Below, piece after piece: positions 1 to 6,922 of a stretch of 12,633 nucleotides of DNA (its first letter is position 1; every line of letters starts with the position of its first letter). The position numbers were made by a program, and so were the translations under genes. Source of the stretch: Firmicutes bacterium CAG:124 (GTDB taxonomy: Bacteria; Bacillota; Clostridia; Oscillospirales; Oscillospiraceae); assembly GCA_000432135.1 (NCBI GenBank), contig HF990561.1, forward strand, positions 31,103 to 43,735, written 5' to 3'. The notes beneath the pieces were generated by a model. That model was given only the letters and a program-made list of their open reading frames with translations, did no database searches and was not told the DNA's origin.

Positions 1-1635
1 GGGGGCGGCTCCGCGGCGGTTTCCGCCACGGTCTACAGCCGGAGCGAGACGGACGGCGAATGGAGCGAATATCTTGGCGGCGGGGCCGTCATCACGTGGC
101 AGGCGTACCGCGAGGGAGTTGCCGCGTTCCGGGGCGAGGACGCGGACAAGCCCGTCACGACGGCGCTGAACGCAGGTTCTTCCTCGTCGAGCCTTGAGCT
201 GCTGACCAAAGCGGGCGGCGTGACCGGCTCCGCCGTGCAGCTGCCGCTGAGCGTCAGCGTGACGGTCGGGGGGAAAACATATTCCGCCTCCGGTGCGTTT
301 ATCACGATCACGCCGGCCGCGGCTTCCGTGCCGGGCCTCAGCGTGGAGTACGCAGCCGGCTTCGGCGGCAGCGTCCGCTTTTCCGAGGCTGATTTCAGCA
401 AGGCATTTTCCGGTCGGGGCAAGCCCGGCGAAACGCTGGACTACGTGCTGTTTGCGGTGTCCCGCGCGACGGCTGAGACGGGCGGCAGGAGCTACGACCT
501 GAGCGCCTCCGGCAGCGCCTCCATGTTCGGCGCGCTTTATACGGCTGCGGAGGACGGACAGGCGCTGGCCGATACGGACGCGTGCTATTATCAGGCGAGC
601 TTTTCCCAGCTCGATCTTGACACGGCGGCGTATCTGACCGGCTCGTACCGCACACGGTATACCGTCTGCATCCCCTTTACCGCCGTCGGCACCGCCGGAA
701 CGCGCTGCGAGGGCAGCGCCGTCGTCACCGTCTCCGGAGACAGCACCGTCACGGCATCCGGCGCGTTCTTGAAGACGCTGGACGCCGCCGGTCGTATCGC
801 GCAGCAATATCCGGATGCGGTCTGCGTCAGCTTCCAGCAGCCGGAGACGAGCGCAGGACGGCTGCTGAAGGACTTCCGCAGCGTGGCGGGCAGCGCGTAT
901 ACCGCCGTCCGCTATCCGGAGGACCGGTTCTATCTGACGGACGACGGGAAATCGGAGCCGCTTCTGGACGCGCTCTACTTCCTCCCGGCAGCAGACTGCG
1001 CCTCGCAGCTGAAGCTCGTCTATACCGCCTATGACAGCGGCGGCACGCAGCTCGGCACGGGTGAGCTGACCGTCCGCGTCACGTCGAAGCAGTCCTCCGC
1101 CGTCTTCTCGGATGTGAACGCCGGGACGTGCGCATGGGCGGCGGACGCCGTTGATTTCATGAACGGCTACGGGCTGATTCAGGGCGCAGACGCGTCGACC
1201 TTCAATTGGCGCGGCAGCATGACGCGCGGCGATCTGATTTTGATTTTGTACCGGAGCGCCGGTTCTCCCGCCGTTTCCGGAGGAAGCCTCCCGTTCACGG
1301 ACGTTTCGGAATCGGATTACGCCTATGACACGGTCGTCTGGGCCTGGAAAAACGGCGTTGCGGGCGGCGTGAGCGAGACGGAATTCTGCATGAAGCAGGC
1401 CGTCACGCGCGAGCAGCTGGCTTCCATTCTCTACCGGCTTTCCGGAAAACCCGCCGTGTCCGCAAGCCTGCGCAGCTATACGGACGCCTCCGATGTCAGC
1501 GCCTACGCTGTCGATGCGATGCGCTGGGCTGTCGGCTGCGGCTATCTCAAGGGAAGCGGCGCGAAGCTGAACCCCCAGACCGGCGCGAACCGTGCCGAGG
1601 TCGCCGTCCTGCTGCACCGATACCTGACAAAATAA
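1..1635 (+). CDS. SLH-domain cell-surface protein, C-terminal part (5' end outside window)
   Basis: The plus-strand frame is open from base 1 to a TAA at 1633-1635 (544 residues seen), so the real start lies upstream; the GTG at 220 is only an internal codon. The C-terminus carries three S-layer homology domains, at about nt 1102-1257, 1291-1443 and 1471-1629. Each begins with an F/Y-(S/T)-D motif and ends with a TRGD, TREQ or NRAE-type helix motif. SLH triplets anchor exported proteins to pyruvylated secondary cell-wall polymer. The preceding ~365 residues are rich in Ser, Thr, Ala, Gly and Val, with alternating beta-like segments suggesting tandem Ig-like or all-beta domains; no enzyme motif is recognised. 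About eight cysteines are scattered through the region, which is many for a secreted Firmicute protein. The export signal must be in the missing part. The SLH assignment is firm; the role of the N-terminal region is unknown. Confidence 0.9.
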   Translation, partial: GGGSAAVSATVYSRSETDGEWSEYLGGGAVITWQAYREGVAAFRGEDADKPVTTALNAGSSSSSLELLTKAGGVTGSAVQLPLSVSVTVGGKTYSASGAFITITPAAASVPGLSVEYAAGFGGSVRFSEADFSKAFSGRGKPGETLDYVLFAVSRATAETGGRSYDLSASGSASMFGALYTAAEDGQALADTDACYYQASFSQLDLDTAAYLTGSYRTRYTVCIPFTAVGTAGTRCEGSAVVTVSGDSTVTASGAFLKTLDAAGRIAQQYPDAVCVSFQQPETSAGRLLKDFRSVAGSAYTAVRYPEDRFYLTDDGKSEPLLDALYFLPAADCASQLKLVYTAYDSGGTQLGTGELTVRVTSKQSSAVFSDVNAGTCAWAADAVDFMNGYGLIQGADASTFNWRGSMTRGDLILILYRSAGSPAVSGGSLPFTDVSESDYAYDTVVWAWKNGVAGGVSETEFCMKQAVTREQLASILYRLSGKPAVSASLRSYTDASDVSAYAVDAMRWAVGCGYLKGSGAKLNPQTGANRAEVAVLLHRYLTK

Positions 1636-1685
1636 CAGGGTGCCCCGGAGGCGGCACAGCAGCCGATGCTGCACACATATTTCAG

Positions 1686-1734
1686 AAAACAGCCCTGCTT
1701 GACACTGCAAAGATGCCAAGCAGGGCTGTTTTTT
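1686..1734. terminator. Bidirectional intrinsic terminator between convergent genes
   Basis: A perfect 16-bp inverted repeat (1686-1701 with 1717-1732) encloses a 15-nt loop. The plus strand ends in TTTTTT (1729-1734) and the minus strand reads into TTTT, so the hairpin can end both the SLH-protein transcript and the nrdD transcript arriving from the right. Confidence 0.9.
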
Positions 1735-1769
1735 AACGAAAATGTCTTATTGCAGATCGAATTTCAGAA

Positions 1770-3995
1770 TTACAGATGCAGCACGCGGTCGCGGATCTCC
1801 TGGGTGCGGCCCTGGTTCCAGTACTGGGTGCCGATGTAGCCGCAGGTGCGGCGGGCGACGTTCATCTTGGACTGGTCGGTGTTGCCGCACTGCGGGCAGA
1901 CCCAGATGAGCTTGCCGTCCTCGTCCTCCTTGATCTCGATCTCGCCGTCGTAGCCGCAGACCTGACAGTAATCGGACTTCGTGTTGAGCTCGGCGTACAT
2001 GATGTGGTCATAGATGAACTTCATGACCTCCAGCACGGCGTCGAGGTTCTGCTGCATATTCGGGACCTCGACATAGCTGATCGCGCCGCCGGGGGAGAGC
2101 GCCTGGAACTGCGACTCAAAGGCCAGCTTATCAAAGGCGTTGATATGCTCGGTCACATGGATGTGATAGGAATTTGTGATATAGTTCTTATCCGTGATGC
2201 CGGGGACGATGCCGAAGCGCTTTTGCAGGCACTTGGCGAATTTATACGTCGTGGATTCCAGCGGCGTGCCGTAGAGCGAGAAATCGATGTCCGTCTCGGC
2301 CTTCCACTTGGCGCACGCGTCGTTGAGGTGGTGCATGATATCGAGCGCGAACGGCGTGGCGGCCGGGTCGGTGTGGGACTTGCCGGTCATGTACTTGACG
2401 CACTCATAAAGTCCCGCGTAGCCGAGGGAAATTGTCGAATATCCGCCGTAGAGCAGCTTGTCGATGGGTTCGCCCTTTTTGAGGCGGGCCAGCGCGCCGT
2501 ACTGCCAGAGGATCGGCGCGGCGTCGGACAGCGTGCCCTTGAGCCGGTTGTGGCGGCACATGAGCGCGCGGTAGCACAGGTCGAGCCGGTCGTCAAAGAT
2601 CTTCCAGAACTTATCCAGCCCGCCGCCGGACGACAGCGCGATGTCGACCAGATTGATCGTCACGACGCCCTGATTGAAGCGGCCGTAATATTTGGGCTTG
2701 CCCGGTTCATAGTTGCCGGCGTTTGCGACGTTGTTCCAGCCGGTGCCGGAGCGGTCGGGCGTCAGGAAGCTGCGGCAGCCCATGCAGGTGTACACGTCGC
2801 CGTGGCCCGGCGTTTCGCCTTTGGAGAGCTTCAGCTCGCGCATTTTTTTCTCCGAGATATAATCCGGGACCATCCGCTTGGCCGTGCAGCGGGCGGCCAG
2901 CTTCGTCAGCTCCCAATAGGGGCTATCCTCTGTGATATTGTCCTCTTCGAGCACATAGATGAGCTTCGGGAAGGCCGGGGTGATCCACACGCCCTTTTCA
3001 TTCTTGACACCCTCGATGCGCTGGCGGAGCGTTTCTTCGATGATGATGGCAAGATCTTTACGCTCCTGCTCGTTCCGGGCTTCGCCGAGATACATGAAGA
3101 CCGTGATGAACGGGGCCTGGCCGTTGGTGGTCATGAGCGTGACGACCTGATACTGGATGGTCTGCACGCCGCGGCGGATCTCGTCGCGCAGACGCGTCTC
3201 GACGACGTTGGTGATGGCCTCCTCCGAGGGCTGCACGCCGAAGGACTTGATCTCTTCGAGCACGGAACGGCGGATCTTCTGCCGGGAAATATCGACAAAC
3301 GGGGCCAGGTGTGTCAGGGAAATGGACTGGCCGCCATACTGGTTCGAGGCGATCTGCGCGATGATCTGGGTCGCAATGTTGCAGGCCGTGGAGAAGCTGT
3401 GCGGCTTTTCAATCAGCGTGCCGGAAATGACCGTGCCGTTCTGCAGCATATCCTCCAGATTGACCAGATCGCAGTTGTGCATATGCTGGGCGAAATAATC
3501 CGCGTCGTGGAAGTGGATGATGCCCTCGTTGTGCGCGTCGACGATGTCCTGCGGCAGCAGCACGCGGGCCGTCAGGTCCTTCGACACCTCACCCGCCATA
3601 TAGTCGCGCTGGACGGCGTTGACGGTGGGGTTTTTGTTGGAGTTCTCCTGCTTGACCTCCTCGTTGTTCGACTCGATCAGGGACAGGATCTTCTCGTCCG
3701 TCGTGTTGGACTTGCGCACAAGCGTGCGGGTATAGCGGTAGGTGATGTAGTTCTTGGCGACCTCGAACGCGCCGTGGGCCATGATCTGATTTTCGACCAG
3801 ATCCTGAATTTCCTCGACGGACAGCGCGCGGTTCATGGACAGGCAGCTGTTTTCCACGCTCTCGGCGATGCGGCGGATCTGCATCGGCGTCAGCCGCTCG
3901 TCCTCCGAGACGACGTTATTGGCCTTGGTCACGGCTGCGATGATCTTGACGATATCGAACGTCGCCTCCGAGCCGTTTCGCTTGATGATCTTCAT
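1770..3995 (-). CDS. nrdD: Anaerobic (class III) ribonucleoside-triphosphate reductase
   Basis: NrdD reduces ribonucleoside triphosphates to dNTPs in the cytoplasm with a glycyl radical generated by the radical-SAM activase NrdG. The 741-residue length is normal. An N-terminal ATP-cone (about 1-95) is the allosteric dATP/ATP site. Active-site cysteines appear as Cys175 (HNCDLVNLEDM) and Cys407 (CMGCRSF). Four zinc ligands, Cys677, Cys680, Cys700 and Cys703, lie just before the radical loop RRTCGY, where Gly719 should carry the radical. All key residues are present, so the enzyme should be active. The ATG at 3995 has a GAGGAA ribosome site at 4001-4006, five bases away. No nrdG is adjacent: the next gene downstream is the convergent SLH gene and the next upstream is an ABC operon, so the activase must be encoded elsewhere. 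A promoter with NrdR-like boxes lies upstream. Confidence 0.97.
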   Translation of the reverse strand: MKIIKRNGSEATFDIVKIIAAVTKANNVVSEDERLTPMQIRRIAESVENSCLSMNRALSVEEIQDLVENQIMAHGAFEVAKNYITYRYTRTLVRKSNTTDEKILSLIESNNEEVKQENSNKNPTVNAVQRDYMAGEVSKDLTARVLLPQDIVDAHNEGIIHFHDADYFAQHMHNCDLVNLEDMLQNGTVISGTLIEKPHSFSTACNIATQIIAQIASNQYGGQSISLTHLAPFVDISRQKIRRSVLEEIKSFGVQPSEEAITNVVETRLRDEIRRGVQTIQYQVVTLMTTNGQAPFITVFMYLGEARNEQERKDLAIIIEETLRQRIEGVKNEKGVWITPAFPKLIYVLEEDNITEDSPYWELTKLAARCTAKRMVPDYISEKKMRELKLSKGETPGHGDVYTCMGCRSFLTPDRSGTGWNNVANAGNYEPGKPKYYGRFNQGVVTINLVDIALSSGGGLDKFWKIFDDRLDLCYRALMCRHNRLKGTLSDAAPILWQYGALARLKKGEPIDKLLYGGYSTISLGYAGLYECVKYMTGKSHTDPAATPFALDIMHHLNDACAKWKAETDIDFSLYGTPLESTTYKFAKCLQKRFGIVPGITDKNYITNSYHIHVTEHINAFDKLAFESQFQALSPGGAISYVEVPNMQQNLDAVLEVMKFIYDHIMYAELNTKSDYCQVCGYDGEIEIKEDEDGKLIWVCPQCGNTDQSKMNVARRTCGYIGTQYWNQGRTQEIRDRVLHL

Positions 3996-4020
3996 GCTGG
4001 TTCCTCGCTTTCTATTTGTG

Positions 4021-4040
4021 CGCGCGTAAAAAAACGCGCG
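4021..4040 (-). other. CG-rich hairpin in nrdD 5' leader
   Basis: The arms CGCGCGT (4021-4027) and ACGCGCG (4034-4040) pair over 7 bp with a 6-base loop that is all U in the nrdD mRNA. It sits about 15 bases before the ribosome site, within a leader of roughly 80 nt. It has no U-tract after the stem, so it is not an ordinary terminator. A role in mRNA stability or translation is possible but unproven. Confidence 0.5.
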
Positions 4041-4084
4041 GGGACAGGCTTTGCGTGCAGCACATCCCGTGCGGCGCAGTCATA

Positions 4085-4113
4085 ACTATACTGGATATTG
4101 TGTCCGATGTCAA
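4085..4113 (-). promoter_or_regulatory. Sigma-A-type promoter of nrdD
   Basis: On the minus strand a perfect -35 TTGACA (4108-4113) is followed by a 17-bp spacer and -10 TATAGT (4085-4090). The predicted start is near 4078, giving a leader of about 80 nt to the nrdD ATG. Confidence 0.88.
4088..4103 (-). promoter_or_regulatory. Proximal NrdR box (predicted)
   Basis: The minus strand reads ACACAATATCCAGTAT, agreeing with the NrdR-box consensus acaCwAtATaTwGtgT at 13 of 16 positions by eye. It covers most of the spacer and the upstream half of the -10 element, so a bound repressor would block RNA polymerase. NrdR represses ribonucleotide reductase genes in many bacteria when dATP is high. The location in front of nrdD supports the call. 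Confidence 0.72.
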
Positions 4114-4118
4114 GGGCT

Positions 4119-4134
4119 TGTCTCTATATTTTGT
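4119..4134 (-). promoter_or_regulatory. Distal NrdR box (predicted)
   Basis: The minus strand reads ACAAAATATAGAGACA, about 11 of 16 consensus positions. It lies just upstream of the -35. Its start is exactly 31 bp from that of the proximal box, leaving 15 bp between them; this three-helical-turn spacing is characteristic of tandem NrdR sites. It is weaker alone than the proximal box. Confidence 0.6.
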
Positions 4135-4152
4135 GGATATCGAAAACAAATA

Positions 4153-4188
4153 ATACCGTGAAACACAACATCTTGTGTTTCACGGTAT
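4153..4188 (-). terminator. Terminator of the amino acid ABC operon
   Basis: A perfect 16-bp inverted repeat with a CATC loop lies 32 bases beyond the ATPase stop codon. On the minus strand the stem is followed by TATTTGTTTTC, a weak U-rich tail. It separates the ABC operon from the nrdD promoter region. Confidence 0.75.
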
Positions 4189-4220
4189 CTGCGCATATAA
4201 AATCCCTGATAGCGTGCCGG

Positions 4221-5012
4221 TTACTGGTTCTCCCGGTAGCGGGCGAGGAACTGCTTTGTGCGCTCAGCCTGCGGGTTTTCGATCACATCGCGTGCCGGGC
4301 CCTGCTCGACGATCACGCCGCCGTCCATGAAGATCACGCGGTTGGCGACGTCGCGGGCGAACGCCATTTCGTGCGTGACGATGATCATCGTCATATGCTG
4401 CTCGGAAAGCGAACGGATGACCTTCAGCACCTCGCCGGTCAGCTCAGGGTCGAGCGCCGAGGTCGGCTCGTCAAAGCAGAGGATATCCGGCTGCAGGGCC
4501 AGCGCCCGCGCGATGGCCACGCGCTGCTGCTGGCCGCCGGAGAGCTGGTGCGGATAGAGATCCATCTTTTCCTTCAGCCCCACCTGCGTCAGAAGCTCCT
4601 CGGCCCGGGCGGCGATCTGCGCGTGGAGCAGCTTTTTCTGCGCCTTGTAATCCGGCTGCTCCTTTGCCAGCAGCTCGCTTGCCAGCATGACGTTCTGCCG
4701 GGCCGTATACTGCGGGAACAGATTGAAATTCTGGAACACAAGGCCGAAGTGCAGCCGCTTGCGGCGAATTTCACGCTCCTTCTGCGTATTGGGGTCGGCG
4801 TCGTCGAAGAGCGTTTCGTCGTTCACCACGATCTGTCCCTCGTCGGGGACGGTCAGGAAATTGAGGCAGCGCAGCAGCGTCGTCTTGCCGCTGCCGGACG
4901 AGCCGATGATGGCGACCGTCTCGCCCTTTTCAAGCGAAAAATCGACACCCTTGAGGACGACGGTGTCCTTACCGAAGCTTTTTTTCAGATTTCTGACTTC
5001 CAGAACAGACAT
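4221..5012 (-). CDS. Polar amino acid ABC transporter, ATP-binding protein
   Basis: This 263-residue protein is the cytoplasmic ATPase that powers the importer encoded with it (GlnQ/HisP-type, PAAT family). It has Walker A GSSGSGKT (37-44), Q-loop Gln94, signature LSGGQ (157-161), Walker B ILCFDE (177-182), D-loop SALD and the switch histidine His214. The region around 115-135 has a short charged insert compared with compact family members. All catalytic residues are present. It is the last gene of a three-gene operon, and the preceding permease stop codon lies within its ribosome site, suggesting coupled translation. The exact amino acid carried cannot be told from the ATPase. Confidence 0.96.
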   Translation of the reverse strand: MSVLEVRNLKKSFGKDTVVLKGVDFSLEKGETVAIIGSSGSGKTTLLRCLNFLTVPDEGQIVVNDETLFDDADPNTQKEREIRRKRLHFGLVFQNFNLFPQYTARQNVMLASELLAKEQPDYKAQKKLLHAQIAARAEELLTQVGLKEKMDLYPHQLSGGQQQRVAIARALALQPDILCFDEPTSALDPELTGEVLKVIRSLSEQHMTMIIVTHEMAFARDVANRVIFMDGGVIVEQGPARDVIENPQAERTKQFLARYRENQ

Positions 5013-5019
5013 ATCGCCG

Positions 5020-5027
5020 CCTCCTTA
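5020..5027 (-). promoter_or_regulatory. Ribosome site fused to the permease stop codon
   Basis: The minus strand reads TAAGGAGG: the TAA ends the permease and the AAGGAGG is the ribosome site for the ATPase ATG seven bases further on. The overlap suggests ribosomes finishing the permease can restart on the ATPase, keeping the two subunits in proportion. Confidence 0.8.
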
Positions 5028-5813
5028 CGCCTTGAAATAGTCCAGCTTCTTCTCCAGCCCGTCAAGCAGCAGCTGCAAAACGCCGGAGAAGAGCAGATAG
5101 TAAATGCCCGTGAAGAACAGCGGCCAGATCGCGCCGGAAATGCCCTGTGAGCCCTTCAAAAACGCCTGACCGGCCCAGATGATCTCCTGCAGGGCGATGA
5201 TGCGGGACAGGGACGTGTCCTTGACCAGCGTGATGATCTCGTTGGACATGGGCGGGACAATACGCTTGACCATCTGCAGAAGCGTGATCTTGAAGAAGAT
5301 CTGCCGGTTCGTCATGCCGAGCACCTGCCCGGCCTCCTGCTGGCCCTTGGGGACGCCCTGGATGCCGCCGCGGAAGATCTCGGAGAAATAGCACGCGTAA
5401 TTGAAAATGAACGCGATGGAGGACGCGAGGAAGCGCCCGGCTTCGCCGCCGCCCCAGATGTTTTTGCCCAGCACAAGGCCGGGAAAATAATAGAACACCA
5501 GCAGCTGGAGCATCAGCGGCGTGCCGCGCACGACCCAGATGATGAAGCGGACGATGATGCGGATGGGCTTGAAGTCCACATAGCACCAGATCTGGAACCG
5601 CTGCCACCACGTCAGCTTCGTGTTTTTCGGCAGATTTTTAAGAAGCGGGCGCAGAAAGCCAAGCGGCGCCCAGCTGCTCATAGAGCCGAAGGAAATGATC
5701 AGGCCCAGCGGGATCGCGCCGATGAGCGTTACGAAAAACAGCTTGAGCGTCTGTAAAAAGCCAATATTCAGCGCCTGAAAGACAATGGGGAACTGTTCGG
5801 AAAAAGTCGTCAT
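5025..5813 (-). CDS. Polar amino acid ABC transporter, permease
   Basis: This 262-residue membrane protein is a HisM/GlnP-family permease and would form the channel as a homodimer. The motif RGTPLMLQL (96-104) and the EAA loop EAGQVLGMTNRQ (160-171), which contacts the ATPase, are typical. Hydrophobic segments lie at about 20-43, 85-112, 128-147, 190-215 and 228-250. The protein is longer than the usual 215-230 residues because about 40 residues (44-84, rich in Trp, Lys and Pro) sit between the first membrane segment and the RGTP region. It lies 103 bases downstream of the binding-protein gene, with a stable hairpin in the gap. The family is certain; the substrate is not. Confidence 0.95.
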   Translation of the reverse strand: MTTFSEQFPIVFQALNIGFLQTLKLFFVTLIGAIPLGLIISFGSMSSWAPLGFLRPLLKNLPKNTKLTWWQRFQIWCYVDFKPIRIIVRFIIWVVRGTPLMLQLLVFYYFPGLVLGKNIWGGGEAGRFLASSIAFIFNYACYFSEIFRGGIQGVPKGQQEAGQVLGMTNRQIFFKITLLQMVKRIVPPMSNEIITLVKDTSLSRIIALQEIIWAGQAFLKGSQGISGAIWPLFFTGIYYLLFSGVLQLLLDGLEKKLDYFKA

Positions 5814-5846
5814 GGTATGTACCGCCTGTCGTTAGTCTGGACACGG

Positions 5847-5881
5847 CGGTTTCCCCGGCGGCAGCTCCGCCGGGGAAACCG
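5847..5881 (-). other. Intercistronic hairpin between binding protein and permease genes
   Basis: A perfect 15-bp GC-rich stem (5847-5861 with 5867-5881) with a 5-nt loop lies about 35 bases after the binding-protein stop. No U-tract follows on the minus strand, so it is unlikely to be an efficient terminator. Such hairpins often protect the 3' end of the upstream message and raise binding-protein yield over the membrane subunits; this role is inferred. Confidence 0.7.
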
Positions 5882-5916
5882 TTGTCTATCTTACTGGAAA
5901 AGCAGCGCTGTGTCAA

Positions 5917-6711
5917 TCACTTCTGTTCGATGACGGCAGCCTGTACGCCGTAAGTCTCTGCGATCTTCAGCATGGAGCCGTCGGCATAGCTGGCCTTGAA
6001 GAAATCGTTCAGCTTCTGGACGAGGTCGGAACCCTTGCGGAAGCCGACGCCGTATTCCTCGGAGTTCAGGCCGCAGGTGTAGGTGAGGTTCGCGTAGCCC
6101 GTGCCTTCGCCGACCATGGCGGCAGCCATGAGGGAGTCGATGACGGCAGCGTCGGACGTCCCGGCGGCGACCTCCATCAGCGCGTCGGACTGGGCGGAGA
6201 CGGGCGTGACGCTGTAGCCGAGGGCGTTCAGCTCAGCCTCACCGGCGGAGCCGGCTTCGGCGGCAAAGGTCAGATCCTTGACGGATTCGACGGTCTGATA
6301 GTCGGCGGCCTTATCAGCCGGGACGATCACGACCTGCGCGTTGTTGCAGTAGGCGTTGGAGCACGCCATGGCGCTTGTGACCTCGGACGTGAGCGTCATG
6401 CCGTTCCAGACGCAGTCGATGGTCTTGCTGTCGAGCTCCAGAACCTTGTTGTCCCAGACGATCTCGACGAATTCCACCTTGACGCCGAGGGACTCGGCAA
6501 AGGCCTTGGCCAGATCGGCGTCGAAGCCGACCCATTCGCCGGATTCGTTCTGATAGTCCATCGGGGCAAAATCGGTAATGCCGACGACGAGCGTTCCCTT
6601 GTCCTGAATGTAGGCAAGATCGGATTCGGCAGTCTCGGCGGGCTTGGACGCGCAGGCCGCCATGGACAGAACCATCAGCGCAGCCAGCAGCAGAGCGGTC
6701 ATCTTTTTCAT
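5917..6711 (-). CDS. Amino acid ABC transporter substrate-binding lipoprotein (SBP_bac_3)
   Basis: This 264-residue protein captures the substrate outside the membrane for the permease/ATPase encoded downstream. Residues 1-20 form a lipoprotein signal (MKK, a hydrophobic stretch, then MAAC with lipidated Cys20). The mature part has the SBP_bac_3 fold: GTLVVGITDFAPM (39-51), GFDADLAKAFAESLGV (62-77), the WNGMT segment (102-106) and the second-lobe VIDS element with Asp192. At the site where GlnH and HisJ have a carboxylate-binding arginine (TxxR), this protein has Val111, in TLTSEVTSAM. A related WNGMTLT variant is, from memory, common in Clostridia. The ATG at 6711 has an AGGAGG site at 6720-6725. 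The ligand is unresolved. Confidence 0.95.
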   Translation of the reverse strand: MKKMTALLLAALMVLSMAACASKPAETAESDLAYIQDKGTLVVGITDFAPMDYQNESGEWVGFDADLAKAFAESLGVKVEFVEIVWDNKVLELDSKTIDCVWNGMTLTSEVTSAMACSNAYCNNAQVVIVPADKAADYQTVESVKDLTFAAEAGSAGEAELNALGYSVTPVSAQSDALMEVAAGTSDAAVIDSLMAAAMVGEGTGYANLTYTCGLNSEEYGVGFRKGSDLVQKLNDFFKASYADGSMLKIAETYGVQAAVIEQK

Positions 6712-6766
6712 TTTTTGTTCCTCCTGAAAGTTTAAGATCGGGTAGTGGATTGTTTATCGTGCTAAT

Positions 6767-6795
6767 AATTTACCATACTGATTCGCTAATGTAAA
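6767..6795 (-). promoter_or_regulatory. Promoter of the amino acid ABC operon
   Basis: On the minus strand -35 TTTACA (6790-6795), a 17-bp spacer and -10 TAAATT (6767-6772) match sigma-A promoters. The 6-mer ATTAGC occurs just after the -35 and again just after the -10, 24 bp apart, a possible but weak operator repeat. Confidence 0.75.
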
Positions 6796-6808
6796 GAACC
6801 AATACTGC

Positions 6809-6840
6809 AAAAAGAAATTCCGTCCCGGATCTGCGGAATT
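6809..6840 (-). terminator. Second ychF downstream terminator (weak)
   Basis: A 7-bp stem (6834-6840 with 6816-6822) with an 11-nt loop is followed on the minus strand by TCTTTTT. The stem is short but the U-tract is good. It would catch transcription passing the stronger hairpin at 6872-6899, just before the ABC operon promoter. Confidence 0.5.
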
Positions 6841-6871
6841 GTGGAAAATCGACAAGTGCGGGCATATTTTA

Positions 6872-6899
6872 AACGGCTTCCCCGGAGGGGGAAGCCGTT
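6872..6899 (-). terminator. ychF terminator hairpin
   Basis: A perfect 12-bp stem (6872-6883 with 6888-6899) and 4-nt loop lie 23 bases after the ychF stop codon. The minus strand continues TTTAAAATAT, a modest U-rich tail. Confidence 0.65.
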
Positions 6900-6922
6900 G
6901 GGGTGCTGCTGCGGTCTGCTGC

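Noticed and set aside
220..1635. GTG at 220 as the start of the SLH gene
   Set aside because: The frame is open all the way to base 1, the encoded sequence is of the same kind upstream, no signal peptide follows 220, and no ribosome site is seen.
1776..4085. A 769-codon open frame on the plus strand opposite nrdD
   Set aside because: It mirrors nrdD codon by codon and comes from the GC-rich third positions. The product is repetitive in Val, Leu, Asp and Arg, has no recognisable domain, and lies opposite a fully conserved enzyme.
4153..4188. Chromosome-partition parS site, because the arms contain GTGAAACA and TGTTTCAC
   Set aside because: parS needs TGTTTCAC directly followed by GTGAAACA. 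Here the halves are in the opposite order and separated by other bases, and each full 16-mer matches parS at only about 10 positions. The position after the operon fits a terminator better.
5025..6711. Naming the ABC importer as specific for glutamine or cystine
   Set aside because: The family is clear, but the binding pocket differs from the characterised GlnH/HisJ pattern and no neighbouring metabolic gene indicates the substrate.
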